From assembly GCA_016271365.2 (NCBI GenBank), contig CM057450.1:1802904967-1802968966 (forward strand): a DNA stretch of 64,000 nt, written 5' to 3'. The notes beneath the pieces are model-generated. The model was given only the letters and a program-made list of their open reading frames with translations, was not told where the DNA came from and ran no database searches. The stretch is from Neoceratodus forsteri (Eukaryota > Chordata > Ceratodontiformes > Ceratodontidae). Made by a program: the position numbers and the translations under genes. This document shows positions 50,244 through 60,028 of the stretch, piece by piece (within the stretch, counting starts at the first letter, position 1; the number at the start of each line of letters is the position of its first letter).

Positions 50244-51562
50244 ATGTCAGAGGTCCATTTGGATAAACCTAAAAAACGCACAGGACCCACAGGTTTTAAA
50301 TGTGAGTCTTGTGGGCAACTTATAGCAAAAGCAGATAGACATTCTCTTTGTATTTCTTGTTTGGGTATAAGTCACATATTTGCCAATTGTGATATTTGCA
50401 AGACCTTTTGTCCAAAAACATTAAAGATAAGGTCTAAAATTTTGGAAGAGATGGCTTCTGCTTCTGGGGATAATTCTGCTTCTTCCTCCTCCCACAAAAA
50501 GGATGGAGGTAAAGCCAAGGATCCTGACAGGAGTTCAGATAAATCTGAACAAGGTAAAACAAAAAGGGCTGTGGAAACAGGCCCTGGACCTGTTCCATTA
50601 AAGAAAAAGTGTAAAGAGAAACATGTTGCTGTGCCTCCGGCCGAGAAGGCTAAGGAGCTCCCAGCAGACAAGCGTATTATGCCCTCGGCTGAGGACATTG
50701 CTCAGGCACTACAAGTGTTACAAGCCCTATAGGGTGCAGTCCCGGTTCCTACACCGACTGCCCTGGTTCCTCCTACAGCCCCAGCAAGGCAAAAAGTGCT
50801 GGAAGTGTTTGGTGAGGAGGAGGAAGAGGATGACTTTGAAGGAGAACCTATAGATCCGGAGGTTTCTCCTGAGCAAGAGTTTGGATCTCCTCCCAGGGGT
50901 CCTGAGGAATACTCCTCCCACTATGCTTTTGTTAAGAACATGGTGGAAACCCTGAACCTTCCTCTTCAGGAAACAGCAGAGGATATGGAGGAGGCAGACT
51001 TTCTAGAAATGATGGGGTTAACCCCCACAAAATGTCTACTTCTGCCCGTGCATAAATCTTTAAAGAAGGCTGCAGTGCAGATTTTTGAAACTCCAACCTC
51101 TATCCCTGGTGTTGATAAGAAAGCTGACAAGAAATACCAGCTGGACAGAACTACAACTGATTTTCTATTTACGCATCCTGATCCTGAGGGAGTAGTCCAA
51201 GCTGCTGCCTGTGACAAGGCAAGGATCCCATTGGCTACCCAACCACCAGACAAAGATTCAAGAAAAATGGGTGCTATGGGAAAGAAAGGGTACATGGCTG
51301 CCTCTTTATTAGTTAGGCAGGCCAGTTACATGGCATATTCGTGCAGTACCAAGAAGCTCTATGGAACACTGTTCTAGCTTTAGCTGACAGGGTCCCAGAT
51401 GAAGTGACTGTAGACTTGCAAGATACAGCAAGGGCTGCACTTGATACTACCAGGTACCAGTTTCATATGGCAGTGGATGCCAGTGATACTGCATCCAGGT
51501 TATTGGTTTTGTCAGTTTCACTCAGGAGGTTTGCATGGCTTAGAGCCACCAACCTAACTTTA
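50244..51562 (+). pseudogene. D gag, N-terminal part intact then broken
   Basis: ATG 50244 gives an open 162-codon frame: MSEVHLDKPKKRTGPTGFK, then CESCGQLIAKADRHSLCISC followed by L-G-I-S-H, the clearest example of the N-terminal zinc motif. A Ser/Lys-rich segment and EDIAQALQVLQAL come before a stop at 50730. A second frame (50796-51377) has EEEEDDFEGEPIDPEVSPEQ and EFGSPPRGPEEYSSHYAFVK. LEMMGLTPTKCLLLPVHKSL and KMGAMGKKGYMAASLLVRQA follow. A third (to about 51562) reads DLQDTARAALDTTRYQFHMA and LRRFAWLRATNLT, where it is cut. The QDTQAKAMDFP continuation appears at 54422. Confidence 0.85.
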
Positions 51563-52059
51563 GTCCATCTTCTTCCAAGTTGTGTTAACAGGGTGTGCTT
51601 AGAAACAACTGAGAAGCTGCATGGGATATACTATATTGGACTAGATATCAGCAACACATCTCTCTTGCTTACATCTGAGGGAAGTTTTCTTTACTTTACA
51701 GTCTTACACTGGTATTGCTTTGTGTTTAATTATTTTAGTTTTTAATTCAGGAAGGGGGTTTTCAAAACTGCTTATCTTGTGAGCATCTTCAGAAGGGTTG
51801 AAATAACTGCATATTTGATTTTCCTTTGTGGCTAACAAACCACCAGGCTGTTTTGGGGCTGGGGAGGTTTACCTGTGTCTGACTTGAATGTCTGGATTTT
51901 TCTCTGTTTGATTAGCAGGGTGTTTTCTCAGTCACATTGTTGTGTAGGGCATCTTGCTGACAGGAAGGCACTCATCGCAGCGGTGGGTCAGAGCTTCTAG
52001 CTGATTGTTTCGTGAGGGCACAGTTTGGGGGGGTGAGGTTATTCTATATGCCCTACAGG
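51563..52059. other. Unassigned stretch between D gag and CR1
   Basis: This is about 500 bases of mostly non-coding, T-rich sequence. I do not recognise it. It is not DIRS-like and I cannot match it to the CR1 copies in the window. It could be the poorly conserved EN part of this CR1 copy, or a separate short insert. Confidence 0.4.
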
Positions 52060-54052
52060 GGGCATGCCTTAGACAACTAGTATTGGAGGCCACTCGAGAG
52101 GGAGCAATCTTAGACCTGGTTCTCTCAAATGAAGATGGAGAGAGGATCACAGATGTAGAAGTGGGTAGCCATCTGGGAACTAGCGACCATCGAACAGTAC
52201 GGTTCATAATAAACACAGCAATAGAGTCAAGCCATACAGAGGCAAAAGTACTGGACTTTGGGAGGGCTGACTTTGCCAAAATGGGCGAGTGCCTAAGGAA
52301 TGCACTAGCAAATGGGCAGGAAGGAGGGGTGGAAGAACAATGGGGAATAATAAAAACTGCCATCACAGAGGTAACAAGCCTTTGTGTGAAGCAAATAAAC
52401 AAAACAAAACAATGTAAGAAACCACTATGGTTCTCAAAGGAAGTGGCAGTGAAGGTTCAAGAGAAAAAGAGAGCATTCAGGAAGTACAAGGAATCACAGA
52501 AGGAGCAGGACAGAGAACTGTATCAGTTAAAGCAAAAGGAAGCTGGGAAGGCAGTCAGAACAGCAAAGGCCCAAACCGAGGAAAAGATAGCCAACTCGGT
52601 TAAGAAGGGGGATAAAACCTTTTATAGGTACATTAGGGAGCAAAGGAAGACCAAGGGAGGGATAGTGAGGCTTAATAAAGGAGAGGGAGGGTGGGCAGAG
52701 GGAGACTGTGAAATGGCAGAGCTACTAAACAAATATTTTTGCTCAGTATTTACAAATGAAGAGGGGGAGGTACCTAAAACAAACAGTAGAAACACTCTGG
52801 ATGCAGAAGGTGATACCAGCCCATTTACAGAAGACAGGATTATGAAAGAACTCTTAAAACTGAAGGTGGACAAAACAATGGGGCCTGATGGATTCATCCC
52901 AGAATTCTAAAAGAACTAAGGGTAGAACTAGTGACACCACTGACTACCCTCTTAACAAATCATGGGAGGATGGGTGGTACCCGAGGACTGGAGGAGGGCA
53001 GATGTGATTCCCTTCACAAAAGTGGGAGCAAGGCAGAAGCAGGAAACTACAGACCTGCTAGTTTAACCTCAGTGGTAGGAAAATGATGGAATCACTTCTG
53101 AAGGAAAGAATTGTCGAGTATCTAGAGGCCAGAGGGCGCAGGACCCAAGGCAGCATGGATTTACAGCGGAAGGTCATGCCAGACTAATCTGATAGATTTC
53201 TTTGACTGGGTGACCAAAGTAGTAGATCAGGAGGAGCTGTGGACATGGCCTACCTAGACTTTAGCAAGGCATTTGACACAGTCCCACACAAAGATTAATA
53301 TACAAGTTAGCCAGCCTGGGAGTGGGTCCCAAGATGACAGCCTGGGTAAAGAATTGGCTGGAGAATAGGACACAGAGAGTAACAGTAAATGGAGTCCACT
53401 CTGAAGAAAGGGGGTTACTAGTAGGGTACCGCAGGGTTCAGTATTAGGACTGCTCTCTTCAATGTCTTTATTCGACATTAGGAGGGACTGGAAGGAAAAG
53501 TATGTCTCTTTGCAGATGACACAAAGATCTGCAACAGAGTTGATGCACAAGGTGGGGTGGAAAGGATGAGAAGGGACTCAAGGTTAGAGGAATGGTCAAA
53601 CGTATGGCAGCTTAGATTCAATGCTAAGAAGTGCAAGGTAATGCACCTGGGAAACAAAAACCCAGGGGAAGAGTACACAATGGGGGGTGAGATACTAACA
53701 ACAACAAAAATGGAAAGGGACCTGGGGGTAGTCATATCAGATGACCTAAAGGTGGGCAAGCAATATGAGAGGGCAGCAAGGAGGGCTGGGGGGATACTGG
53801 GATGCATAGGGAGAGGCATCACCAGTAGAAAACAGGAAGTTATTATCCCTCTGTACAGACAGCTGGTGAGACCCCATCTGGAGTACTGCGTGCAGTTCTG
53901 GAGACCCAATCTCCGCAAAGACATAGACAGGATGGAAGCTGTCCAGAGGAGGGCAACTAAAATGGTGCAGGGTCTGCAACGGAAGACATATGAAGAGAGA
54001 CTTAAGGAGCTTAATATGTATAGCCTCGAGGAAAGGAGGAGAGGGGGGACAT
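52005..54052 (+). pseudogene. CR1 ORF2: endonuclease end and reverse transcriptase
   Basis: A 301-codon frame (52005-52910) has CLRQLVLEATREGAILDLVL and GSHLGTSDHRTVRF, the last EN motif. The linker KPLWFSKEVAVKVQEKKRAF and YRYIREQRKTKGGIVRL precedes the RT start LLKLKVDKTMGPDGFIPEF. The palm continues in shifted frames: GWVVPEDWRRADVIPF near 52970, TSVVGK-like text near 53070, AYLDFSKAFDTVPH-like text near 53250 with the motif A aspartate, and [10 protein letters not shown] near 53426. FADDTKIC-like text with ADD is near 53512. The C-terminal part 53557-54054 is open: RLEEWSNVWQLRFNAKKCKV to KMVQGLQRKTYEERLKELNM. Frame breaks lie between 52910 and 53550. Confidence 0.87.
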
Positions 54053-54420
54053 GATAGAAACTTTCAAGTACCTCAAGGGAATCAACAAAGTCCAAGAGGT
54101 AGCATCTTTCAAAAAGAGATGTGCAAGAACAAGGGCACAATTTGAAGATGGGGGTGGCTCAGAGGTAATTTAAGGAAGTATTTTTCACAGAGAGGGTTGT
54201 GGATGCATGGAACGGCCTTCTGGAAGAGGTTGTGGCGTCAAAAACAATGGTGGAATTCAAGCATGCATGGGACAGTCATAAGGCCATTCTAGGGGGTTGG
54301 GGTAGGAAGAAGTAGGCTGCTGGTTAACTAGGATCTGCAGCTTATCCAGTAGGTAGGGACATCGGCATACTGGGTGGGCCAAGCGGTCCTTATCTGCTGT
54401 CAAATTCTATGTTTCTATGT
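52060..54420 (+). mobile_element. CR1-like LINE in D gag
   Basis: It begins within ORF2 near the end of the endonuclease domain and runs to the 3' end (TTCTATGTTTCTATGTTAG). D gag resumes right after with TQAKAMDFPLPEYG. The 3' untranslated text (CTTATCTGCTGTCAAATTC) and ending match CR1 elements of reptiles and amphibians. A short TTAG is present at both edges (about 51558 and 54418), which may be a small target duplication if the unassigned stretch belongs to the insert. Confidence 0.85.
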
Positions 54421-54462
54421 TAGACACCCAGGCCAAAGCAATGGATTTCCCCCTCCCAGAAT

Positions 54463-55398
54463 ATGGACTTTGGGGACTATGGTTTTCCAGAGGCTGATGA
54501 TGGTGAGCCCATTGAACTGGAGATCTCACCAGAGCAGGAATTTGGTTCTCCTCCAAGGCCTGAGGATTTCTCCTCTCACTTTTCCTTTGTAAGGAAAATA
54601 GTGGATTCCCTTGATCTGGCTACCATTAAGGTTATAGGAGATGAAGAGGAGGCCGAATATGTGGGGATGATGGGGTTAACACCCACTAAGAAAATTATTT
54701 TACCTATAAATAAATTCTTTAGAAAATACTTATTTACTATCCTGCGGAACCCAAACTCTGTCTTGCCTCTGGATAAGAAGGCGGACAAGAAGTATCAGCT
54801 GGACAGACAAGGAAGCTAATTCTTTTACTCTCACCCTGATCAGCAGGCAGCCTGTGAGAAGGTGAGGGTTTCTCTATACTCTCACCCACCTGAGAAGGAT
54901 TCAAGGAAAATAGACAGTATGTCAAAAAAGGGTATTTAGCTGCCTCCCTGGGGGTCAGACAAGCCAATTACCAGGCAATGTCAGTGAAGGTTCCCTCCTT
55001 ATCTCTGATGACCTAGCAGAAATGGCCAGATTTGGACTGGAAGCATCCAAATACAGTTCCAAATGGCAGCAGATGCCAATGATAATGCTGCTAGTTGGAT
55101 GGTTCTGACTGTAGCCCTTACAAGGTTTACTTGGCTAAGGGCTACACATTTAACACAGGATACCCAAACTAAGGCCATGGATTTTCCTGTTCAGGATCAT
55201 TCCCTCTTTGGTAAACATACTGAAGAGTACATGAAAAAGGTGGATGAGTATAAAGCCACCTATAAGAGCAACTCTTCCAAAGAAAGCTCTTCTACCTCAT
55301 ACAGGCCTTATGGAAGGGGAGGCAGAGGAAGGTACTCATATAGCAGGCCCTTCTATCAGGCTCAAGCTGTCCCACAGTTACAGCCCTACCCACAGTAG
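54463..55398 (+). pseudogene. D2 gag, frame-broken
   Basis: A frame of 118 codons (54463-54819) contains EADDGEPIELEISPEQEFGS, then PEDFSSHFSFVRKIVDSLDL and MMGLTPTKKIILPINKFF. Shifted text SRKIDSMSKKG is near 54903. Another frame, 55063-55398, reads MAADANDNAASWMVLTVALT, LRATHLTQDTQTKAMDFPVQ, YMKKVDEYKATYKSNSSKES, and a Gly/Arg/Tyr-rich tail GRGGRGRYSYSRPF ending at a stop near 55396. The block order matches C1 gag. Confidence 0.82.
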
Positions 55399-55718
55399 AC
55401 TGGGTATTACAAGGCCAGAGGTAGGAGGGGTTACATACATAGAAACATAAAAGTTGATGGCAGATAAGGACCGCAAGCCCCATCCAATCTGCCCACTTGT
55501 TTTTCTACCTTATAAATGTGCCATCGGCCTTTGCTCTGTCAATGGCCTATCTATTCATACTTGTCTGTATTGCTCTCTTATGCCTTTCCCATGCCTGTTT
55601 GAAGCCCTGCACTCTATTCATATCCACCACTTCCTGAGGTAGGCGTTCCATGCATATTCCACCCTTTCTGTGATAAAGAACTTCCTCACATTACCCCTTA
55701 ATCGGCTCTCCTTTAATC

Positions 55719-58060
55719 TCATGCTGTGGCCTCTTGTCTTCTTATTTTCTTATATTGAAACATGTTGGACTCTTTCACCTTGTTAGTGCCCTGAAGGTGT
55801 TTGAATGTTTCGATCATATCACCTTTCCTCCTTTGCTCTAGGGTATACATCTTGAGCTCCGTTAATCTGTCCTCATATGTTTTCTGATGCAGTCCCTGCA
55901 CCATTTTGTTGCCCTTCTCTGGACTGCCTGAATTTGGTTAATGTCCTGTGAAGGTGTGGCCTCCAGTACTGCAGCAGTACTCAGACAGGGCCTAACCAGT
56001 GTCTTGTAAAGAGGATTATTACCTCCTCTTCCGACTTGTGATACCCCTACTAATACACCCTAGACTTACCTACTGCTTTAGTGGTCTGCTTGTATGATTT
56101 CAGGTCATCGGTGATGAAGACACCCAAGTCTCTTTCTTCCCTTGTTACTGCCAGCAGTTAACTTCCCAGCCTATAGGTGGCTTCAGGGTTTCTCTTCCTA
56201 TGTGCATGATCTTGCACTTCTTGCATTAGACCCCAGTCACCACTCTTCAGATCCTTTTCCTGCTTTATCCAGATCTCTTATCATTCTGCCCACCCCATCT
56301 GGATCATCTACTGTGTTGCAGATCTTGGTGTCATCTGCAGACAGACAAACTTACCCTCCAGTCCATCTGCAATGTCACTGATGAAGATATTGAAGAGGAC
56401 TGGACCCAGGACTGATCCCTGAGGTACCCCACTTGTGGCTTGCATCTCTTCTGACTGTATACCGTTTACCACCCAGTTGACCAACTTCTGACCCACCCGA
56501 GCCTACCCATCTTATTAATCAATCTTCTTTGTGGCACAGTACCGAAAGCTTTGCTGAAGTCAAGGTAGGCAACATGAACTGCTCCCCCTTGGTCCACCAC
56601 TCTGGTTACCCAGTCAAAGAAATCTATGAGATTAGTTTGACAGGACCTTCGTTTTGTAAACCATGCTGTCTTGGATCCTGTGCCCCTATGGATTCCAGGT
56701 GTTTCACTATCCTTTCCTTAAGGAGTGCCTCCATAATCTTGCCCACTACTGAGGTAAGACTGACTGGTCTGTAGTTCCCTGCCTCCTCCCTGCTAGCACT
56801 CTTGTGGAGCTGGATCACATGATCCCTTCGCCAGTCTTCTGGGACCTCTCCTGTGCTTAGAGACTCACTAAACAATTCTGATTATGGCTCTGCTAGTTCC
56901 ACCCTTTAGCTCCTTTAGTATCCTGGGATGTATGCCATCAGGTCCCTTTGCCTTGTCCACCCTGAGCTTATCGAGCTGTTGTAGGACCCTTTCTTTCGTG
57001 AAGGGTGTAGTGCTCACCTCCCTCCCCCTGTGTCCATGGTGCTGAGCTGTGGGCCCTGCCCTACCTTCTCTTCAGTAAATACTGAGCAGAAGAATCTATT
57101 TAGGATAGATGCTTTTACATGGTCCTCATCCTCACTCGCCCTCTTATCTCCTTTGATCTTAGCAACACCCCCTGTGGACTTTCTCATTTCACTAATGTAT
57201 CTATAGGAAGTCTTGTTCCCTTCTTTTACTGTTTGTGCTAGTGTTTCCTCAGTTTGGACCTTTGCCTGCCTTATTGCCTTCCCTGCTTCCCTTAGGGAAG
57301 TTTGGTACGCCTCCCTATCTTCATCCTACTGTGTTCCATATATTCCTGAAGGCCAGCCTTTTGGCTCTGACCTTTTCTCCTACTGTATTTGAGAACCAAA
57401 GTGGTTTCCTTCTTCTTTGCACTTCCTTTCTCTCTAACACAGTGGGATGTTGCTTCAGGTATTGCATCTTAATGTTTGCCCACTTTGCCTGTACCCCTCA
57501 CCTGTATTTCTTTTTCGAGGACTAGCTTAACTCTGTTGACTATTTTATCAAAGTCAGCTCCTCTGAAGTCCCAAATTTTTGCCTTGGAATGAGATGATTT
57601 AGTTGTAGTGGCCACATTGAGCCATACCATGTGATGGTCACTAGCCCCCAGGTGACCTTCTACCTGGAGATCTGTGATCCTTTTCCTGTTAGCACTAGAT
57701 TTAGGATAGCCCTGTCTCTTGTGGGTTGTTGTACCAGTTGTTTGAGGCCCTCCCCCTGCAGGGAATCCGCCATGTTTCTAGTTCTGGCAGATGTTTCTGT
57801 TGGTATTGACCAATCTGTATCTGGCATGTTGAAGTCTCCCATTATGAGAACCTCCCCTTTAGCTGTTATGTTTTGTATATCTTCTAACAGTAATGTGTTT
57901 ATGTCCTCCCCCTGATCTGGGGGCCTGTAGACAACCCCAGTTCTTATGGCTGTCCCATCTCCTGTTTCCAGGGTGACCCACAGTTCTTCTGGCTCCTTAT
58001 GTGTTTTCTGAATTTCTGTAGCTTTGATATTTTTATTCACATACAGGGCCACTCCACCCC
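55719..58060 (-). pseudogene. Reverse-strand CR1 ORF2: endonuclease and RT
   Basis: The EN part (58052-57660, reverse) is open for 130 codons: ALYVNKNIKATEIQKTHKEP, GVVYRPPDQGEDINTLLLED, then EVLIMGDFNMPDTDWSIPTE with the catalytic GDFN, and RAILNLVLTG. The RT starts in the 57000-56900 region (GPDGIHPRILKEL-like text) and continues as TGEVPEDWRRDHVIQLHKSA, NYRPVSLTSVVGKIMEALLK and DPRQHGLQNEGP (56875-56624). [20 protein letters not shown] is at 56496-56308, and [12 protein letters not shown] text holding the ADD box is near 56335. The C-terminus MVQGLHQKTYEDRLTELKMY is near 55904. Stops and shifts break it between these parts. Confidence 0.87.
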
Positions 58061-58180
58061 TCTTTTTTGCATCTCAGTCTCTTCTGAACAGTACGTAGCC
58101 AGGTACTGAAGTCTTCCAATTGTGGTTACTGGTAAACCACGTCTTACTAATTGCTACTATGTCCAGTTTAGCCTCTGTCA

Positions 58181-59083
58181 TTATTGCCTGCAGGTCTGGG
58201 ATCTTGTTTCCCAGACTGCGAGCATTATGTACATGATTTTCCATTGGCCAGATTTCGGTGTGTTAGTTATCGGTGAGGTCTGGTGTCCCCTGTCGTTGTA
58301 TGGGGAGCTGGACCCTGGTGATGCAAATGAACTGCAAACATGCTGAACTCCTGTTTGACCACTAACTGAGGGGGGAGAGGTGTTCTTCTTATTCAACATA
58401 TGGTCTGCTGCACCCCTCTCCCCATTTTCTAGTTTTAAATATTCTGCAAAGACGTCAAACTTCTGCCCCAATTCACTGACTCACTCCTTAGTCAGATGCT
58501 GTCCATTACATTTAAAGAACTTTCACTCCCAGAACTGTTGCAAATTCCCTACAAATTTGTGTCCTTTTTTCTGGCACCAGCCCTTGAGCCACATGTTTAG
58601 CTCCCCTATCTCCCCTTCTCTGCCACTCCCCCCGACTGGCAGGATCTCAGAGAAGGAGATGCTGGATGAAATGGATGATAGTTTGTCAACCAGCCTGGTC
58701 AGGTGTTCCTTGGTCTCCACAACTGACTGGCTGGCGAGATCAATAGTCCCTATGTTTACCAGGACATCAATGTTTTCTGCTGCTTACTGAACAATTTTAG
58801 CAATGCGGTCGGTGTTTCTCCACGCTGATGTACTTGGGAGACATCTGACCATTATCCCTGGCTGGAGATGGGTATCAATTCCCAAATCATAGAGTGTCCT
58901 ATGATCAGAAGTTTTTTTGATTTCCTTTTTGCATTTTTTGTTTTGGTTCCTGTTTTGGTTGGGTTTTGTTGTGCTAGCTCCTGTGCTGCAGTGTCCTGCT
59001 CTGCAGTGTCCTCTGCCCCTTTGATTTCGGAGATAGAGGCAGATACCTGTTTGTAGTTTTTATATGGCTTGTGGAGATAATAT
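58181..59083 (-). pseudogene. Reverse-strand CR1 ORF1 with esterase-like domain
   Basis: Read in reverse, KSKKLLIIGHSMIW near 58920 matches the first SGNH/GDS esterase block, but the GDS aspartate is histidine. VLVNIGTIDLASQSVV near 58765-58730 matches the third block, with GTND changed to GTID. LPVGGSGREGEIGELNMWLK and GWCQKKGHKFVGN (58645-58560) form the region after it. The upstream part is rich in Glu, Ala and Gln. CR1 ORF1 proteins commonly carry such a domain. As written it lacks expected catalytic residues and contains stops. Confidence 0.75.
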
Positions 59084-59755
59084 GTTGAAGAGGATCCCAC
59101 TCCACCCAGGCTCAGGCACAGCCTAAACAAAATCCCTGACTTCATTGTCAAGGCTGCCTCCTTAGTGCCAGCAGGGGGCAGACTGACTTATTTTTTCCAG
59201 GCCTGGCAGGCCATTACAAAAGACAAGTGGGTTTTGGAACTAGTGAGTCAGGGACTGTCCCTGAGCTTCAAGTCTCTTCCTCCTCTAAAGTCAAGGCTGT
59301 TCCAAACCAGCTTCTCTTATAGAGAAACAGCTTTTGGAAAAAGATGTTCAAGCCTTGCTCCACATAAAAGCAGTGGAGCATCTACCAAAACTTCAAAGAG
59401 GAAGAGGCTTTTATTCTCAGTACTTCCTCACCAAAAGAAAAATGGGGCGTGGCCTATACTAGACCTCAGGCATCTGAACAAGTATCTTGTAAAACCAAGA
59501 TTCAAAATGATAACTTGGTCTCTGATCTTACCAGTCATTCAACAGGCAGATTGGCTGGCATCTCTGGATTTAAGGGATGCCTACTTCCACATTCCCATAA
59601 GGGAGTCTCACAGAAAACATCTCGGGTTCAGACTCCCTTCAGGTCACTACCAATTCTCAGCCTTGCCCTTCGGTCTCACCTCAGCACCAAGGGTATGTAC
59701 AAAATGCCTGGCAGTGGTAGTAGCATACCTTTCAAGGCTGGAAATTTCAGATCTT
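59084..59755 (+). pseudogene. D2 reverse transcriptase, N-terminal part
   Basis: After a shifted start (WQAITKDKWVLELVSQGLSL near 59203), the text is GFYSQYFLTKRKMGRGL-like and then in frame as AWPILDLRHLNKYLVKPRFK (59447-59506) and MITWSLILPVIQQADWLASL. Motif A, LDLRDAYFHIPIRESHRKHL, is intact near 59566, followed by GFRLPSGHYQFSALPFGLTS and APRVCTKCLAVVVAYLSRLE. It is cut right after GATCTT (59750-59755), the point where C1 RT is cut by DIRS-E. The YLDD box would have followed. Confidence 0.87.
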
Positions 59756-60028
59756 ACTTCGAGAAACAGCTCTTGCAGCAGGTTACACCATTAGGATTGA
59801 AGCTGGCAGGCACCAGGACCCCACAGAAAAATTCTAGCTTGCAATATCCAGCGGAGGACCATCCCCGACGTATGCCACTCCTCGACGTCAGGCATGATGT
59901 AAAAGGGGGCGGTCCCCCAGCATCCCCAGTTCTTTTCCTGCCGTCGACTTGCCAGCATCGGCCTCACGGAAGCCTGCTCTACTCTATGGTGCGTGAAATC
60001 TTCAATCTTCATTTAAAAACTTTACTCC

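Larger units (their letters stand above)
49643..51562 (+). mobile_element. DIRS retrotransposon D, left part (leader and gag)
   Basis: D has a left end and ITR-like text at 49643-49790, a CGGTT-rich leader to 50243, and gag from 50244. It is closely related to C1. It is interrupted at about 51562 by an unassigned stretch and a CR1. No ICR or right end for D is seen in the window. Confidence 0.78.
55434..59083 (-). mobile_element. CR1-like LINE, near full length, reverse strand
   Basis: Read on the reverse strand, it starts near 59083, has an ORF1 with an esterase-like region, an ORF2 with endonuclease and RT, and ends with CTTATCTGCCATCAAC and TTTATGTTTCTATGTATG near 55434. D2 gag tail text is on the left (GGTAGGAGGGGTT) and continues on the right (GAAGAGGATCCC). 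It is about 3.65 kb, close to the usual CR1 length, so 5' truncation is small. The 3' ending belongs to the same broad group as the two other CR1 copies. Confidence 0.87.
54421..59755 (+). mobile_element. DIRS D/D2 continuation (chimeric gag, then RT), split by CR1
   Basis: After the CR1, gag resumes as TQAKAMDFPLPEYG. At about 54460-54480 it changes to an earlier gag segment (DYGFPEADDGEPIELEIS), so a second partial element or a duplication begins there. Gag continues to about 55425, is interrupted by a reverse-strand CR1, and RT follows from about 59084 until DIRS-F cuts it at about 59755. The rest is beyond the window or inside the F interruption. Confidence 0.75.
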
